Made by a program: the position numbers and the translations under genes. A DNA stretch of 64,000 nucleotides from Geobacter sp. (GTDB lineage Bacteria; Desulfobacterota; Desulfuromonadia; Geobacterales; DSM-12255), in assembly GCA_009684525.1 (NCBI GenBank), contig WKKR01000007.1:82509-146508 (forward strand), in the 5' to 3' direction. The notes below the pieces were generated by a model. The model was given only the letters and a program-made list of their open reading frames with translations. It was not told the origin of the DNA and searched no databases. Numbering within the stretch: position 1 is the stretch's first letter; each line of letters starts with the position of its first letter. Shown piece after piece: positions 34,270 through 46,654 of this stretch.

Positions 34270-34572
34270 GTCTTTCAGAAGACCTCTGTAAGTGCGAGGC
34301 GCTAGTAAAGCGCATGTGAATGGAGATGTCGGTACCCATTCCGACCCTACACCTATTCCATTCCCCTCCGGTTGAATTCTCGCGCTGGGCTTCTGGAGTA
34401 TCCCGCTGTCACTCTTGGCGGCACTGCCCGAAAAGTTCGGGTGTGGGATTTCTTTTTGTCTTTTTATGTTGGTAGTATAAAAGCGTTGACACGGAAGATG
34501 TTTATTTGTTAGGTTTGCAATTCGCCTCTTGTGGGGTGGGTTGACAATTATTGTTGGGAGATTGGGTTAATT
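34270..34572 (+). promoter_or_regulatory. Long structured leader before rpsL with an attenuator-like hairpin
   Basis: About 300 nt of untranslated leader. CCCGAA (34427-34432) and TTCGGG (34436-34441) form a tight hairpin, which ATCCC (34400-34404) and GGGAT (34445-34449) could enclose. T-rich TTTCTTTTTGTCTTTTT follows. Earlier, GCGCTAGTAAAGCGC can form a small stem near 34310. The pattern fits transcription attenuation of the ribosomal operon. I recognise no known leader family. Confidence 0.4.
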
Positions 34573-34944
34573 ATGCCGACGATTAATCAGCTTATTCGAA
34601 TTGGAAGGCAGAGCAAAAAGGACAAATCGACTGCTCCGGCGCTGAAGTGTTGCCCGCAGAAGCGTGGGGTTTGTACCAGGGTCTATACGACAACGCCCAA
34701 AAAGCCGAACTCCGCTCTGCGTAAGGTTGCCAGGGTGAGGCTTACTAATGGCATCGAGGTGACGTCGTATATTCCGGGTGTCGGGCACAACCTGCAGGAG
34801 CACTCCGTTGTTCTTATCAGGGGTGGCAGGGTGAAGGACCTTCCGGGTGTCCGTTATCATATCGTGCGTGGAACGCTTGATTCGGTCGGCGTGAAGGACC
34901 GGAAGAAGAGCCGCTCTAAGTACGGTGCGAAGCGTCCCAAGTAA
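34573..34944 (+). CDS. rpsL: 30S ribosomal protein S12
   Basis: 123 residues. ATG 34573 ([16 protein letters not shown]) was chosen over an upstream in-frame start at 34531 that would add 14 non-homologous residues. Contains [17 protein letters not shown], with the decoding-site Lys intact, and [12 protein letters not shown]. First gene of the str operon, 35 bp before rpsG. The RBS is weak (GGGAG 12 bp upstream). Confidence 0.97.
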   Translation: MPTINQLIRIGRQSKKDKSTAPALKCCPQKRGVCTRVYTTTPKKPNSALRKVARVRLTNGIEVTSYIPGVGHNLQEHSVVLIRGGRVKDLPGVRYHIVRGTLDSVGVKDRKKSRSKYGAKRPK

Positions 34945-34979
34945 TCAGTAGTACAGAAAGATCTTTTTGAGAGGTAGCT

Positions 34980-35450
34980 ATGCCTAGGAGAAGAGAAGTT
35001 GCCAAGCGGGTCATTTTGCCCGATCCAAAGTACAATGACCGGACGGTTGCCAAGTTCGTCAATATCATCATGCAGGATGGCAAGAAGAGTACTGCTGAGC
35101 GTGCGCTGTACGGCGCTCTTGATCTGGTTGCCAAGCGCGCCAACGAGGACGCGCTGAAGGTGCTGAAAAAGGCGCTCGATAACGTCAAGCCCACTCTTGA
35201 GGTCAAGTCGCGCCGGGTCGGTGGTTCGACCTATCAGGTTCCTGTTGAGGTGCGTGTGGATCGGAGAAACTCTCTGGCTATGCGTTGGTTGGCACGGTAT
35301 GCCAATGCGCGTTCCGAGAAAACGGCCACCGACAAGCTGGCCGGTGAAATCCTCGATGCTTTTAATAACCGCGGAGCAGCCGTCAAGAAGCGTGAGGATA
35401 CGCACAAGATGGCAGAAGCAAACCGCGCTTTCGCACACTACCGCTGGTAG
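34980..35450 (+). CDS. rpsG: 30S ribosomal protein S7
   Basis: 156 residues. Conserved [21 protein letters not shown] terminus, [13 protein letters not shown], and the C-terminal [20 protein letters not shown]. Nucleates assembly of the 30S head; in E. coli it is the str-operon repressor. RBS GAGAGGTAGCT. 36 bp before fusA. Confidence 0.98.
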   Translation: MPRRREVAKRVILPDPKYNDRTVAKFVNIIMQDGKKSTAERALYGALDLVAKRANEDALKVLKKALDNVKPTLEVKSRRVGGSTYQVPVEVRVDRRNSLAMRWLARYANARSEKTATDKLAGEILDAFNNRGAAVKKREDTHKMAEANRAFAHYRW

Positions 35451-35486
35451 TTTTCGATATAGAGTAGGGTTACTGGAGGAATATTC

Positions 35487-37565
35487 GTGGCACGTCAGAC
35501 CCCATTGGAAAAAACTCGCAATATCGGTATCATGGCGCACATTGATGCCGGCAAGACCACAACCACCGAGCGGATACTCTATTACACCGGTGTTTCTCAT
35601 AAGATTGGTGAAGTGCATGATGGTACTGCCACCATGGACTGGATGGAGCAGGAGCAGGAGCGTGGCATCACCATCACGTCGGCGGCAACAACCTGTACGT
35701 GGGATGATCACCGTATCAACATTATCGATACCCCCGGTCACGTCGATTTTACCATTGAGGTAGAGCGTTCGCTGCGCGTACTCGATGGCTCGGTAGCGGT
35801 GTTCTGTTCCGTGGGTGGCGTGGAGCCGCAATCGGAGACGGTCTGGCGCCAGGCTGACAAATATCGCGTTCCGCGTATTGCGTTTATCAATAAGATGGAC
35901 CGCGTAGGTGCGGATTTTTTCCGCGGCGTCGGCATGATCAGGGATCGTCTCAAAGCGAATCCGGTGCCGATCCAGCTGCCGATCGGGGTTGAGGATACCT
36001 TCAAGGGGATCATTGATCTGGTCGAAATGAAGGCGATTGTTTGGGATGAGGAGTCTCTCGGGGCAAAGTTTCGTGAGGAGGCGATCCCAGCCGATCTTAT
36101 GGAGATCGCTGCCGAGTATCGCGAAAAGCTCGTGGAAGAGGTTGCCAGCAACGACGATGCGCTGATGGAAAAGTATCTTGCCGGCGAAGAACTGACCACG
36201 GCGGAGATAAAGGCTGCCATTCGCCAGGCAACCATCGACATCAAAATCTGCCCGGTAGCCTGCGGCTCTTCTTTCAAGAACAAGGGTGTCCAGCCGCTGC
36301 TCAATGCGGTTGTCGACTATCTCCCCTCTCCGCTGGATATTCCTGCAATCAAGGGTATAGACGCCGACTCTGAAGTCGAGGTTGAGCGGAAGGCTTCTGA
36401 TGCGGAGCCGTTTGCTGCGCTGGCATTCAAGATCATGACCGACCCCTTTGTCGGGCAGTTGTGCTTCTTTAGGGTCTATTCGGGCACGCTTACCTCCGGC
36501 TCCTATATCTATAACTCCACCAAGGGGAAGAAAGAGCGTATCGGTCGTCTGCTCAAGATGCACGCCAACAAGCGCGAAGAGATCAAGGAAGTCTACGCGG
36601 GAGACATCGCCGCGGCGGTTGGTCTTAAATATACAACGACAGGTGATACGCTCTGTCCCGAAGATTCACCGGTTATCCTCGAATCCATCGAGTTTCCCGA
36701 GCCGGTAATTGCCATTGCCATCGAGCCGAAAACCAAGGCTGACCAGGACAGGCTCGGAACGAGCCTTGCCAAGCTCGCCAGCGAAGACCCTTCCTTCCGC
36801 GTGAAGACTGACGAGGAGACCGGCCAGACCATTATTTCGGGGATGGGCGAGCTGCACCTGGAGATCATTGTCGATCGTCTCATGCGCGAGTTCAAGGTAG
36901 AGGCAAACGTTGGCAAGCCGCAGGTTGCCTACCGCGAAACCATCTCCAAGAAGGTCAAGGTCGAAGGCAAGTTCGTGCGCCAGTCCGGCGGTCGCGGTCA
37001 GTATGGCCATGTCTGGCTCGAAGTGGAACCGCAGGAGCCGGGCAAGGGTTATGAATTTGTCGATGCCATCAAGGGTGGCGTCGTGCCGAGAGAATATATC
37101 CCCGCTGTTGACAAGGGGATTCAGGAAGCTACCGAATCCGGTGTTCTTGCCGGCTTCCCGGTTGTCGACGTGAAGGTCACTCTCATTGACGGTTCGTATC
37201 ACGAGGTCGATTCCTCTGAAATGGCATTCAAGATCGCCGGATCCATGGGCTTCAAAGAAGGGTGTGCCAAGGCATCCCCGGTACTTCTTGAGCCGATCAT
37301 GTCGGTGGAAGTGGTTGTGCCTGAGGAGTACATGGGTGAGGTCATCGGCGATCTCAACTCACGCCGTGGCCGGATTATGGGGATGGAGAATAGGGCTGGT
37401 GCGCAGGTTGTTGCCTCCATGGTCCCGCTTGCACAGATGTTCGGGTACGCTACCGACCTTCGCTCCGCAACGCAGGGCCGCGCAACCTACACCATGACCT
37501 TTGATCATTACGAGCAGGTACCCAAATCGGTTGCCGAAGAGATAGTCGCAAAAGTTAAAGGTTAA
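35487..37565 (+). CDS. fusA: Elongation factor G
   Basis: 692 residues. P-loop [30 protein letters not shown], and [10 protein letters not shown]. Domain IV has the [14 protein letters not shown] region. Catalyses translocation. GTG start with CTGGAGG upstream. 36 bp before the second tuf, the canonical str arrangement. Confidence 0.98.
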   Translation: MARQTPLEKTRNIGIMAHIDAGKTTTTERILYYTGVSHKIGEVHDGTATMDWMEQEQERGITITSAATTCTWDDHRINIIDTPGHVDFTIEVERSLRVLDGSVAVFCSVGGVEPQSETVWRQADKYRVPRIAFINKMDRVGADFFRGVGMIRDRLKANPVPIQLPIGVEDTFKGIIDLVEMKAIVWDEESLGAKFREEAIPADLMEIAAEYREKLVEEVASNDDALMEKYLAGEELTTAEIKAAIRQATIDIKICPVACGSSFKNKGVQPLLNAVVDYLPSPLDIPAIKGIDADSEVEVERKASDAEPFAALAFKIMTDPFVGQLCFFRVYSGTLTSGSYIYNSTKGKKERIGRLLKMHANKREEIKEVYAGDIAAAVGLKYTTTGDTLCPEDSPVILESIEFPEPVIAIAIEPKTKADQDRLGTSLAKLASEDPSFRVKTDEETGQTIISGMGELHLEIIVDRLMREFKVEANVGKPQVAYRETISKKVKVEGKFVRQSGGRGQYGHVWLEVEPQEPGKGYEFVDAIKGGVVPREYIPAVDKGIQEATESGVLAGFPVVDVKVTLIDGSYHEVDSSEMAFKIAGSMGFKEGCAKASPVLLEPIMSVEVVVPEEYMGEVIGDLNSRRGRIMGMENRAGAQVVASMVPLAQMFGYATDLRSATQGRATYTMTFDHYEQVPKSVAEEIVAKVKG

Positions 37566-37601
37566 CGATACACAAAACAGTTGTGAAGGAGGGCCTTCAG
37601 C

Positions 37602-38792
<1,191 letters not shown>

Positions 38793-38814
38793 TCCGTCAG
38801 TAGAAGAGGAAACA

Positions 38815-39123
38815 ATGCCAAGTCAGAAAATCAGAATACGACTCAAAGCGTATGACCACAAGCTCCTGGATCAGTCGGTCGGTGAAATCGTCGATACGGC
38901 AAAAAGAACTGGCGCACGCGTGGCTGGACCGATCCCGCTGCCGACCGTGATCAATAAATACTGCGTGCTTCGTGGCCCGCATGTGGACAAAAAATCGCGC
39001 GAGCAGTTTGAGATCAGAACTCACAAGCGTCTGATCGACATTCTCGATCCAACCCAGCAGACGGTCGATGCGCTCATGAAGCTCGATCTTTCGGCCGGTG
39101 TTGATGTAGAGATCAAGCTATAA
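38815..39123 (+). CDS. rpsJ: 30S ribosomal protein S10 (NusE)
   Basis: 102 residues. [20 protein letters not shown] and the conserved [20 protein letters not shown]. Ribosomal head protein and, as NusE, a partner of NusB/NusG in antitermination. ATG with GAGGAAACA RBS. Opens the S10 gene cluster directly after tuf. Confidence 0.98.
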   Translation: MPSQKIRIRLKAYDHKLLDQSVGEIVDTAKRTGARVAGPIPLPTVINKYCVLRGPHVDKKSREQFEIRTHKRLIDILDPTQQTVDALMKLDLSAGVDVEIKL

Positions 39124-39151
39124 TTCGCTGCAAGGATAGGGACGCTTAGTC

Positions 39152-39784
39152 ATGAAAAAAGGATTGATCGGGAAAAAGCTGGGCATGACCCAGATCTTTG
39201 TTGAAGACGGACGCAGAATTCCGGTGACCGTCGTCGAGGCAGGCCCCTGTGTCGTTCTGCAGAAAAAGACTGCTGCCCGGGATGGCTATGATGCTATCCA
39301 GCTCGGTTTTGGGCAGAAAGAGGCTTCACGCTCAACCAAGGCTTTGGTCGGTCACTGCAAAGCCGCAGGTCAGGGTGTCTTCCGCTATCTGAAAGAGCTT
39401 CGTGTTGAAAATATCGATCAGTACTCGGTGGGCGATCAGATTGGTGCAGACCAGTTTGCCGCCGGCGAGTATGTCGATGTGACCGGTACGAGCATCGGTA
39501 AAGGCTTCCAGGGCGTCATCAAGCGCTGGGGCTTCAAGGGTGGACGTTCTTCCCACGGTTCCCGCTTCCACAGGGCACCCGGTTCGATCGGCTGCTCGGC
39601 TACACCTTCGCGGGTCTTCAAGAACAAGAAGATGCCTGGGCAACTCGGTAATGAGCGGGTAACCGTCCAGAAACTGCAGGTTGTCAGGGTTGATGTAGAC
39701 GATAATCTTCTTTTGATCAAGGGTGCGGTCCCCGGAGCTACCAACGGACTGCTGCTGATCAAGCCAAGTTTGAAAGCCAAGTAA
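39152..39784 (+). CDS. rplC: 50S ribosomal protein L3
   Basis: 210 residues. [20 protein letters not shown] at the start and [20 protein letters not shown] with HRAPGSIG in the central loop that reaches the peptidyl-transferase centre. One of the first 50S assembly proteins. 28 bp after rpsJ, 24 bp before rplD. Confidence 0.98.
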   Translation: MKKGLIGKKLGMTQIFVEDGRRIPVTVVEAGPCVVLQKKTAARDGYDAIQLGFGQKEASRSTKALVGHCKAAGQGVFRYLKELRVENIDQYSVGDQIGADQFAAGEYVDVTGTSIGKGFQGVIKRWGFKGGRSSHGSRFHRAPGSIGCSATPSRVFKNKKMPGQLGNERVTVQKLQVVRVDVDDNLLLIKGAVPGATNGLLLIKPSLKAK

Positions 39785-39808
39785 ATAGAGCATAATCTGG
39801 AGACAGGT

Positions 39809-40432
39809 ATGGCAACAATAGCTGTGTATGACATGCAGAGAAACAAAGTCAGTGATCTGGAAATCAGTGATGTCGTCTTTAACGCCGACGTGAAGGAGTA
39901 TCTCATTCATGAAGCGGTGAAGATCCAGCTGGCAAACAGGCGCGCTGGCACCGTAGCATCTAAGAACCGTTCCGAAGTGGCCGGCAGTGGCAAGAAGCCA
40001 TTTCGTCAAAAAGGGACGGGTGGTGCCCGTCAAGGGTGTAAGCGCGCTCCCCAGTATCCTGGTGGTGGCGTGGCTTTTGGCCCCCAACCCAAAACCTACA
40101 GTCTTTCGATGAACAAGAAGGCTCGCAAGGCTGCTCTTCGCTCTGCGTTCTCGATGCTCTTCAAAGACAACAAGCTGACGGTTATGGATTCACTGCAGCT
40201 CGGTTCCATATCCACCAAGAGCTTTTCCGGCGTGCTTGACCGTTTCGAATTGTCCAGAGCATTGCTGATTGTCGAAGGCGACAACAGGGAGCTGGAGCTT
40301 TCAGCGCGGAACATCAAGGATGTGAAGGTAATCAGGGCTGAAGGGCTTAACATCTTCGACATGATGAAATACCAGAATGTGATCCTTACCCGCGATGCGG
40401 TTGCCAAGGTCGAAGGAGCGCTGCAGTCATGA
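39809..40432 (+). CDS. rplD: 50S ribosomal protein L4
   Basis: 207 residues. The extended loop [20 protein letters not shown] with [17 protein letters not shown] lines the exit tunnel. In E. coli L4 represses the S10 operon; no matching leader hairpin was identified here. The stop overlaps the rplW ATG by 4 bp. Confidence 0.97.
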   Translation: MATIAVYDMQRNKVSDLEISDVVFNADVKEYLIHEAVKIQLANRRAGTVASKNRSEVAGSGKKPFRQKGTGGARQGCKRAPQYPGGGVAFGPQPKTYSLSMNKKARKAALRSAFSMLFKDNKLTVMDSLQLGSISTKSFSGVLDRFELSRALLIVEGDNRELELSARNIKDVKVIRAEGLNIFDMMKYQNVILTRDAVAKVEGALQS

Positions 40433-40713
40433 ATATCTATCAGGTAATCAAGAAACCGTTCATCACTGAAAAATCCACCATTGCAAAAGATGCGCACAAT
40501 GTGGTGGCGTTTGTGGTTGACCGGGACGCAAATAAGATTGAGATAAAGACCGCTGCCGAGAAGCTGTTTAATGTTGCCGTTACTTCCGTCAGAACCGTGA
40601 CCGTGGCTGGTAAGACGAAGAGGTTCGGTAAGAATGTCGGCAAACGGTCTAATTGGAAAAAGGCGTACGTGACCCTTAAGGAAGGGAGCACCGTCGATTT
40701 CTTTGAAATCTAA
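40429..40713 (+). CDS. rplW: 50S ribosomal protein L23
   Basis: 94 residues. [19 protein letters not shown] terminus, [20 protein letters not shown] loop and [18 protein letters not shown] end. Forms the docking site for trigger factor and SRP at the tunnel exit. ATGA overlap with rplD. Confidence 0.97.
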   Translation: MNIYQVIKKPFITEKSTIAKDAHNVVAFVVDRDANKIEIKTAAEKLFNVAVTSVRTVTVAGKTKRFGKNVGKRSNWKKAYVTLKEGSTVDFFEI

Positions 40714-40736
40714 TCCGTACGTGTGGAGCTGATACG

Positions 40737-41561
40737 ATGGGAATCAAGAGTTACAAGCCGACATCGGCGGGACGCAGGCACCAGACCTGCTCCACCTTCG
40801 AAGAAATAACAACGACTACACCTGAGAAGTCATTGCTGGTGTCCCTCAAGAAAACGGGTGGCAGAAACAGCTTTGGCCGCATTACCTCACGGCACATCGG
40901 TGGCGGGCACAAGCAGAAATACCGCATAATCGACTTCAGGCGTGACAAGATCGATATACCTGCAAAGGTTGCTTCTATTGAGTACGATCCTAACAGAAGT
41001 GCACGCATCGCACTGCTGAATTACTGTGACGGTGAGAAGCGATATATCCTTGCTCCGCTTGACCTGAAGGTCGGTGATACCGTACTTGCAAGTCCCAATG
41101 CCGATATCAAGCCGGGTAACACATTGCCGTTACGGGCGATACCTCTTGGTACCATCATCCACAATATCGAACTGAAGATCGGTAAAGGTGGTCAACTGGC
41201 AAGGAGTGCAGGTACCTTTGCCCAGTTGATGGCAAAAGAAGGAAAGTATGCCCAGGTAAAGCTTCCTTCTGGTGAAGTGCGGATGGTTCTCATGGACTGC
41301 AAGGCAACCATCGGCCAAGTGGGCAATATTGACCATGAAAACGTCAACATCGGCAAGGCAGGGCGTTCACGGTGGTTGGGTCGTAGGCCGAAGGTAAGAG
41401 GCGTTGCCATGAACCCGGTCGACCATCCCCATGGCGGTGGCGAGGGCAGGACCTCTGGCGGGCGTCATCCGGTTACTCCTTGGGGTATCCCGACAAAGGG
41501 GTACAAGACCAGGACGAACAAGAGTTCAACGCGCTTCATTGTGAAGCCTCGCACTAAATAA
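40737..41561 (+). CDS. rplB: 50S ribosomal protein L2
   Basis: 274 residues. [19 protein letters not shown] terminus, [16 protein letters not shown], and the near-invariant [20 protein letters not shown], which carries the conserved His near the peptidyl-transferase centre. 23 bp after rplW and 22 bp before rpsS. Confidence 0.98.
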   Translation: MGIKSYKPTSAGRRHQTCSTFEEITTTTPEKSLLVSLKKTGGRNSFGRITSRHIGGGHKQKYRIIDFRRDKIDIPAKVASIEYDPNRSARIALLNYCDGEKRYILAPLDLKVGDTVLASPNADIKPGNTLPLRAIPLGTIIHNIELKIGKGGQLARSAGTFAQLMAKEGKYAQVKLPSGEVRMVLMDCKATIGQVGNIDHENVNIGKAGRSRWLGRRPKVRGVAMNPVDHPHGGGEGRTSGGRHPVTPWGIPTKGYKTRTNKSSTRFIVKPRTK

Positions 41562-41583
41562 TACCGGTTAGAGGATAGAATCC

Positions 41584-41865
41584 ATGGCACGATCGATTAA
41601 AAAAGGGCCTTTCGTAGATACTCATGTAATGGAAAAGGTGCAGGCTGAGAGCCCGAGCTCAAAAAGGGTGATCAAGACCTGGTCCCGACGTTCAACCATT
41701 ACACCTGATTTTATCGGGCTTACCTTTGCTGTTCATAATGGCAAGAAGTTCATACCGGTTTTTGTGACCGAGAACATGGTTGGACACAAGCTGGGTGAAT
41801 TTGCACCGACACGGACCTTCCACGGTCATGCTGCCGACAAAAAAAGCAAGTTGAAGAAGAAGTAA
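41584..41865 (+). CDS. rpsS: 30S ribosomal protein S19
   Basis: 93 residues. [36 protein letters not shown] and [20 protein letters not shown] are diagnostic. Head protein contacting S13. RBS AGAGGATAGAATCC. Confidence 0.98.
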   Translation: MARSIKKGPFVDTHVMEKVQAESPSSKRVIKTWSRRSTITPDFIGLTFAVHNGKKFIPVFVTENMVGHKLGEFAPTRTFHGHAADKKSKLKKK

Positions 41866-41883
41866 ACTGTAAAGGAGTTTCGC

Positions 41884-42219
41884 ATGGAATCACGTGCCAA
41901 ATTATATTCTGTCCGACTTTCGCCGAGAAAGACCAGACTGGTCGCAGACATGGTGAGAGGGAAGTCCATACAGAATGCATTGACCATTCTCAAGTTCTCT
42001 CCCCAGCCTTCGGCTAAGATCCTGGCCAAATTGCTCAGTTCAGCTGTGGCAAACGCCGAACAGAAAGGCGTCGCTGATGTGGACAGCCTCTATGTCAAGA
42101 CGATTTTCGTTGACGGGGGAACCGTTCTCAAGCGTTTTGTCCCCAGGGCGATGGGCAGGGCAAGCAAGATCCGTAAACCGACCAGCCATATATCCGTAGT
42201 GCTGGCTGACAAGAAATAA
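41884..42219 (+). CDS. rplV: 50S ribosomal protein L22
   Basis: 111 residues. AKLYSVRLSPRKTRLVADMV and RAMGRASKIRKPTSHISVVL; the latter forms the tunnel beta-hairpin and C-terminal strand. RBS AAAGGAGTTTCGC. 21 bp before rpsC. Confidence 0.98.
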   Translation: MESRAKLYSVRLSPRKTRLVADMVRGKSIQNALTILKFSPQPSAKILAKLLSSAVANAEQKGVADVDSLYVKTIFVDGGTVLKRFVPRAMGRASKIRKPTSHISVVLADKK

Positions 42220-42240
42220 TAGAACCGTTGGAGGTGTAGT

Positions 42241-42870
42241 TTGGGCCAGAAAGTAAGTCCGATAAGCTTCAGGCTTGGGGTCATCAAGACCTGGGATTCG
42301 CGTTGGTATGCAAAGTCCGAGTACGCAAAACTGCTTCATGAAGACCTGAAACTCAGAAGTTTTCTCAAGAAGCGTCTCTATAATTCCGGTGTTTCCAAAA
42401 TAGAGATCGAGCGTGCTGCGAACAAGGCAAAAATCAACATTTATACTGCGCGTCCCGGTCTCATCATTGGCAAGAAGGGGTCAGAGGTCGAAACTCTGAA
42501 AAAGGACCTCGCCAAGCTCACCGATACGGAGATCTACCTGAACATTCAGGAGGTCCGCAAGCCGGAACTTGATGCACAACTTGTCGCCGAGAACGTAGCT
42601 CTGCAACTTGAGCGTCGCATCGCATTCCGCCGGGCCATGAAGAAGAGCGTAACCTCAGCCCTAAAGTTTGGTGCCAAAGGTATTAGAATCACCTGCTCCG
42701 GTCGTTTGGGCGGCGCCGAAATGTCCAGGACCGAGTGGTATCGTGAAGGACGGGTACCTCTGCATACGCTCCGCGCCGACATCGATTTCGGTTTTGCCGA
42801 GGCCAAGACAACGTATGGAATTATTGGCGTCAAAGTGCTGATTTTCAAGGGCGAAGTTCTTCCCGGTTAA
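42241..42870 (+). CDS. rpsC: 30S ribosomal protein S3
   Basis: 209 residues. Begins at TTG 42241 ([20 protein letters not shown]) with TTGGAGG upstream. The KH domain [18 protein letters not shown] is intact, and the C-terminal half has [20 protein letters not shown]. Lines the mRNA entry channel. 26 bp before rplP. Confidence 0.97.
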   Translation: MGQKVSPISFRLGVIKTWDSRWYAKSEYAKLLHEDLKLRSFLKKRLYNSGVSKIEIERAANKAKINIYTARPGLIIGKKGSEVETLKKDLAKLTDTEIYLNIQEVRKPELDAQLVAENVALQLERRIAFRRAMKKSVTSALKFGAKGIRITCSGRLGGAEMSRTEWYREGRVPLHTLRADIDFGFAEAKTTYGIIGVKVLIFKGEVLPG

Positions 42871-42896
42871 GAAAGAAATGATGAGGAGTTTGTACG

Positions 42897-43319
42897 ATGT
42901 TGATGCCCAAGAGAGTTAAACATAGAAAGCAAATGAAGGGACGCATGACCGGTGCTGCCAGTCGTGGTGCAGAGCTTTCATTCGGAGAGTTCGGTCTGCA
43001 GGCTACTGAGTGCTGTTGGCTCGACTCACGGCAGATTGAAGCTGCCCGTATTGCCATGACCCGTTATATCAAGAGGGGTGGCAAGATCTGGATCCGCGTG
43101 TTTCCTGATAAGCCCCTCACGTCGAAACCTGCTGAGACACGTATGGGTAAAGGTAAAGGATCCCCGGAGTCTTGGGTTTGCGTGGTAAAGCCCGGTAGGA
43201 TGCTTTACGAAATGGAAGGTGTTACAGAAGAAATAGCACGTGAAGCTTTCCGACTTGCTGCCCATAAGTTGTCCGTACCCACCAAATTTGTAGCCAGGGG
43301 AGGGAACTATGAAGGCTAG
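42897..43319 (+). CDS. rplP: 50S ribosomal protein L16
   Basis: 140 residues. [19 protein letters not shown] is the classical start; a second ATG at 42903 is possible. [24 protein letters not shown] and [20 protein letters not shown] segments identify L16, which binds near the A-site tRNA. RBS GAGGAG. Overlaps rpmC by 11 bp. Confidence 0.97.
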   Translation: MLMPKRVKHRKQMKGRMTGAASRGAELSFGEFGLQATECCWLDSRQIEAARIAMTRYIKRGGKIWIRVFPDKPLTSKPAETRMGKGKGSPESWVCVVKPGRMLYEMEGVTEEIAREAFRLAAHKLSVPTKFVARGGNYEG

Positions 43320-43506
43320 TGAATTCAGAAAGCTTGACGCTGCAGAACTCAACGTCAAGGACAAGGAGCTTGCCAAGGAACTCTTCAATATCAAGTTCCA
43401 GCTTCATACCGGCAGGCTTGAGAATACAGCGAAACTGGCGGCTCTTCGCAAGGATATTGCGCGGGTGAAGACGCTGCTCCGTGAAAAAAGCGGACAGAGA
43501 GGGTAA
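43309..43506 (+). CDS. rpmC: 50S ribosomal protein L29
   Basis: 65 residues forming two helices. [20 protein letters not shown] and [19 protein letters not shown] with a Lys-rich C terminus. The ATG lies inside the end of rplP (GGGAGGGAACT RBS), implying coupling. Confidence 0.96.
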   Translation: MKASEFRKLDAAELNVKDKELAKELFNIKFQLHTGRLENTAKLAALRKDIARVKTLLREKSGQRG

Positions 43507-43509
43507 GCA

Positions 43510-43767
43510 ATGAGTCAGCGCGGTAATAGAAAAACTCAGATCGGCGTGGTTGTCAGTGACAAGATGGATAAGACTGTAGTCGTTAAGGTCAACAGGATCG
43601 TCAAACATCCTGTTTATAACAAATATATTCGCCAAACAGCCAAGTACAAGGCTCATGATGAAGCCAACGGCTGTAAGGTTGGCGACCGGGTGGTAATTGT
43701 GGAGTCACGCCCGTTGAGTAAGGACAAGTGCTGGAAAGTCCGGCAGATTATTTCCTCTGTACAGTAG
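43510..43767 (+). CDS. rpsQ: 30S ribosomal protein S17
   Basis: 85 residues. [20 protein letters not shown] and [20 protein letters not shown] define the OB-fold S17. Only 3 bp after rpmC. Confidence 0.97.
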   Translation: MSQRGNRKTQIGVVVSDKMDKTVVVKVNRIVKHPVYNKYIRQTAKYKAHDEANGCKVGDRVVIVESRPLSKDKCWKVRQIISSVQ

Positions 43768-43782
43768 GATAGGAGTTCGTCA

Positions 43783-44151
43783 ATGATACAGATGCAGACA
43801 ATCCTCGACGTAGCTGACAACTCTGGAGCGAAAAAGCTCTTTTGCATAAAGGTGCTTGGTGGATCCAAGCGTAAATATGCACGAGTTGGCGATATTATCG
43901 TAGCTTCCGTTAAAGAGGCCCTCCCTAATTCAAAGGTGAAAAAAGGGGATGTCGTCAAGGTGGTCATAGTGAGGACCGCTAAAGAGATAGGTCGTCCGGA
44001 CGGTTCCTATATCCGTTTCGATGGCAACTCCGGGGTAGTGATCAACAACCAGAGGGAGCCGGTTGGTACGCGAATCTTTGGTCCGGTTGCACGTGAACTC
44101 AGGGCGAAAAAGTTCATGAAAATCATATCGCTGGCGCCTGAGGTGCTGTAA
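43783..44151 (+). CDS. rplN: 50S ribosomal protein L14
   Basis: 122 residues. [20 protein letters not shown] terminus and [21 protein letters not shown] terminus. Sits at the factor-binding face of the 50S. First gene of the classical spc set; 15 bp after rpsQ. Confidence 0.98.
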   Translation: MIQMQTILDVADNSGAKKLFCIKVLGGSKRKYARVGDIIVASVKEALPNSKVKKGDVVKVVIVRTAKEIGRPDGSYIRFDGNSGVVINNQREPVGTRIFGPVARELRAKKFMKIISLAPEVL

Positions 44152-44162
44152 GGAGATAGACG

Positions 44163-44489
44163 ATGCTGGGCAAGAAACTGCATGTAAAGAAGGGCGATAC
44201 CGTTGTGGTGACAACCGGGAAAGATAAGAGCAAATCCGGTAAGGTACTACGCATGGTGCCCAAGAAGGACGGTGTGATCGTTGAAGGACTCAATGTCGTC
44301 AAACGCCATACCAGAGCGCGGGGCAATGAAGCTGGTGGTATTGTCGAGAAGGAAGCGCCCATTCACATTTCCAATGTGATGCTTCATTGCGATACCTGTA
44401 AGAAGGCGGTACGGACGAGGATCAATATCCTTGATGATGGCAAGAAGGTGCGCGTTTGCGTTAAATGCGGCGAGTCCTTTGATAAATAA
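44163..44489 (+). CDS. rplX: 50S ribosomal protein L24 with C-terminal Cys pairs
   Basis: 108 residues. KOW motif [20 protein letters not shown] then [20 protein letters not shown]. The C terminus contains two CxxC pairs (CDTC and CVKC about 22 residues apart), as in L24 variants that bind zinc. Initiates 50S assembly near the tunnel exit. 11 bp after rplN. Confidence 0.96.
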   Translation: MLGKKLHVKKGDTVVVTTGKDKSKSGKVLRMVPKKDGVIVEGLNVVKRHTRARGNEAGGIVEKEAPIHISNVMLHCDTCKKAVRTRINILDDGKKVRVCVKCGESFDK

Positions 44490-44503
44490 GACGGAGGCGT
44501 AAG

Positions 44504-45043
44504 ATGGCCAGGCTGAAAGAGCTTTATCATAAAGAAATCATATCCCGCCTGATGACGGAGATGCAGTACAAGAACGTCATGGAAGTTCCGAAGCTGGAAA
44601 AGATCGTTCTGAACATGGGGTTGGGAGAAGCCATCCAGAACGTGAAGATTCTGGATTCGGCAGCAGTTGAGATGGCTCAGATTGCAGGTCAAAAGCCTGT
44701 CATCACCAAGGCGAAGAAATCCATAGCTACCTTCAAACTCCGTCAGGGCATGCCTATCGGTTGCATGGTAACGCTCCGTAAGGACAAGATGTACGAGTTT
44801 CTGGACCGCCTCATGAATATATCGCTTCCTCGTGTACGGGATTTCAAGGGCGTATCGCCCAAGGGTTTCGACGGGAAAGGGAATTATTCGCTTGGCGTTA
44901 AGGAGCAGTTGATTTTCCCCGAGATCGATTATGATAAGATCGATAAGATCAAGGGGTTGAATATCACGATCGTAACGACTGCGAAGACTGACGAAGAAGG
45001 CCGGGCATTACTGAAACACATGGGAATGCCGTTCAGGAACTAA
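44504..45043 (+). CDS. rplE: 50S ribosomal protein L5
   Basis: 179 residues. [40 protein letters not shown] and [20 protein letters not shown] are conserved. Binds 5S rRNA. RBS ACGGAGGCGTAAG. Confidence 0.98.
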   Translation: MARLKELYHKEIISRLMTEMQYKNVMEVPKLEKIVLNMGLGEAIQNVKILDSAAVEMAQIAGQKPVITKAKKSIATFKLRQGMPIGCMVTLRKDKMYEFLDRLMNISLPRVRDFKGVSPKGFDGKGNYSLGVKEQLIFPEIDYDKIDKIKGLNITIVTTAKTDEEGRALLKHMGMPFRN

Positions 45044-45062
45044 CAAAGTTTGGAGGAAGCAA

Positions 45063-45248
45063 GTGGCTAAGACATCAATGATCATCAAGGCTCAGCGCGG
45101 GAGTAAATTCAAGGTCCGCGAGTACAACCGCTGCCCCCTCTGTGGTCGGCCGCGCGCATACTACCGGAAGTTTGATATGTGCAGAATCTGTCTGCGCAAA
45201 CTTGCTTCCAGCGGCCAGATCCCTGGCGTTATTAAATCGAGCTGGTAA
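45063..45248 (+). CDS. rpsZ: 30S ribosomal protein S14 type Z
   Basis: 61 residues, the short zinc-binding form. [20 protein letters not shown] has the CxxC-x12-CxxC pattern, followed by [21 protein letters not shown] start with TGGAGGAAGCAA upstream. Sits between rplE and rpsH as in most spc operons. Confidence 0.97.
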   Translation: MAKTSMIIKAQRGSKFKVREYNRCPLCGRPRAYYRKFDMCRICLRKLASSGQIPGVIKSSW

Positions 45249-45287
45249 CACGAACCAGAGCAATACGTAACAGAGGAGTGCATATCG

Positions 45288-45686
45288 ATGTCCATGACTG
45301 ACCCCATTGCAGATCTGCTTACAAGAATCAGGAACGGCAACCTTGCCAAACTTCAAAAGGTGGATATTCCGTCCTCCAACATGAAAGTAAGCTTGGCCAA
45401 TGTCCTGCGTTCAGAGGGCTTTATCAAGAACTATAAGGTCATAGCCGACCAGAAACAGGGTGTGCTACGGATCTATCTCAAGTATATCGACGAGAAAGAC
45501 CCGGTCATCTCGGAAATCAAGCGGGTCAGCAGGCCAGGTAGCCGGCGTTACGTAAAGCATGACGAGATCCCGAGCGTAAAAAGCGGAATGGGGATAGCAA
45601 TCCTGTCCACATCCAAAGGGATCCTTACCGATAAAGCTGCACGTGAGGCATGTGTGGGTGGGGAACTCATCTGCACAGTCTGGTAA
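45288..45686 (+). CDS. rpsH: 30S ribosomal protein S8
   Basis: 132 residues. [19 protein letters not shown] and the C-terminal [22 protein letters not shown] 45288 has the better-spaced RBS (GAGGAG); ATG 45294 is two codons downstream. In E. coli S8 represses the spc operon. Confidence 0.97.
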   Translation: MSMTDPIADLLTRIRNGNLAKLQKVDIPSSNMKVSLANVLRSEGFIKNYKVIADQKQGVLRIYLKYIDEKDPVISEIKRVSRPGSRRYVKHDEIPSVKSGMGIAILSTSKGILTDKAAREACVGGELICTVW

Positions 45687-45707
45687 TATTTCTAAGGAGT
45701 GCTGTGT

Positions 45708-46247
45708 ATGTCGAGGATTGGTAAGTTACCAGTTGAAATCCCCAAAGGGGTTAAGGTCCAGTATACTGATTCCGTAATCACCGTTGATGGCCCCAAAGGG
45801 ACCTTGTCGCGATCGGTTATGGCGGGCGTGATCGTAGAGATATCTGATGCTTCCATTGTAGTGACCAGGAAAGATGAGAGTAATGGTTCCAGGTCTGCAC
45901 ATGGACTGACGCGTACCTTGATCAACAATATGGTTGTTGGCGTGACGAAAGGGTTCGAACGGGCTCTTGAAATCAACGGGGTCGGGTACAGGGCTGAGGC
46001 AAAGGGAGACATCCTCAACCTCAGCTTGGGATACTCTCATCCGATCAACTTTCAGCTTCCCACCGGTATTGTTGTTGAAGTTGAAAAGATGACAAAATTG
46101 CTCGTAAAGGGTATCGACAAGGAGCTTGTTGGCGAGACTGCTGCCAAGATCAGGAGTTTCCGCGGCCCTGAGCCCTACAAAGGGAAGGGTATCAAGTACG
46201 CTGATGAGACCATCCTGCGCAAAGCCGGCAAGACCGGTAAAAAATAG
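45708..46247 (+). CDS. rplF: 50S ribosomal protein L6
   Basis: 179 residues from ATG 45708 ([17 protein letters not shown]), chosen because the AAGGAG RBS (45694-45699) overlaps the earlier GTG at 45699. [20 protein letters not shown] and [20 protein letters not shown] are L6 signatures. Confidence 0.98.
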   Translation: MSRIGKLPVEIPKGVKVQYTDSVITVDGPKGTLSRSVMAGVIVEISDASIVVTRKDESNGSRSAHGLTRTLINNMVVGVTKGFERALEINGVGYRAEAKGDILNLSLGYSHPINFQLPTGIVVEVEKMTKLLVKGIDKELVGETAAKIRSFRGPEPYKGKGIKYADETILRKAGKTGKK

Positions 46248-46264
46248 ACTATGAGGAGTGTGCC

Positions 46265-46633
46265 GTGAGTTCTCTTGCGGAAAAGAAAGAAGCCCGCCTG
46301 AAACGTAAGGTAAGGGTTCGGAAGAAGATCAGGGGTGATGAAGAACGTCCCCGCCTGAATGTGTTTAGAAGCGCTCGCCACATTTATGCCCAGGTCATCG
46401 ATGACAATACGGGTATGACACTGGTTTCGGCGTCGACTCTCCTGGCGGATGTCGCAACAGGACTTTCATCTACCGGGAATATAGAGGCCGCTAAAATGGT
46501 CGGCGCTGAGATTGCCAAGCGCGCGTTGGAAAAAAACATCAAGGCAGTTGTTTTTGACCGTGGTGGATTTTTGTACCATGGTAGGGTCAAGGCACTTGCT
46601 GATGCAGCCCGAGAGCATGGACTGTCCTTTTAG
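46265..46633 (+). CDS. rplR: 50S ribosomal protein L18
   Basis: 122 residues. [20 protein letters not shown] and a C-terminal [20 protein letters not shown]. Binds 5S rRNA with L5. GTG start with ATGAGGAGTGTGCC upstream. Confidence 0.97.
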   Translation: MSSLAEKKEARLKRKVRVRKKIRGDEERPRLNVFRSARHIYAQVIDDNTGMTLVSASTLLADVATGLSSTGNIEAAKMVGAEIAKRALEKNIKAVVFDRGGFLYHGRVKALADAAREHGLSF

Positions 46634-46654
46634 GACTGTAAAAGGAGGCCTCAA

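Noticed and set aside
34541..34546. TTGACA just before rpsL as a promoter
   Set aside because: The -10 position would be GGGTTA and the transcript would start within or after the initiation codon.
34857..36563. 568-codon minus-strand open frame opposite rpsG-fusA
   Set aside because: Antisense to two conserved genes, with no motif and no RBS.
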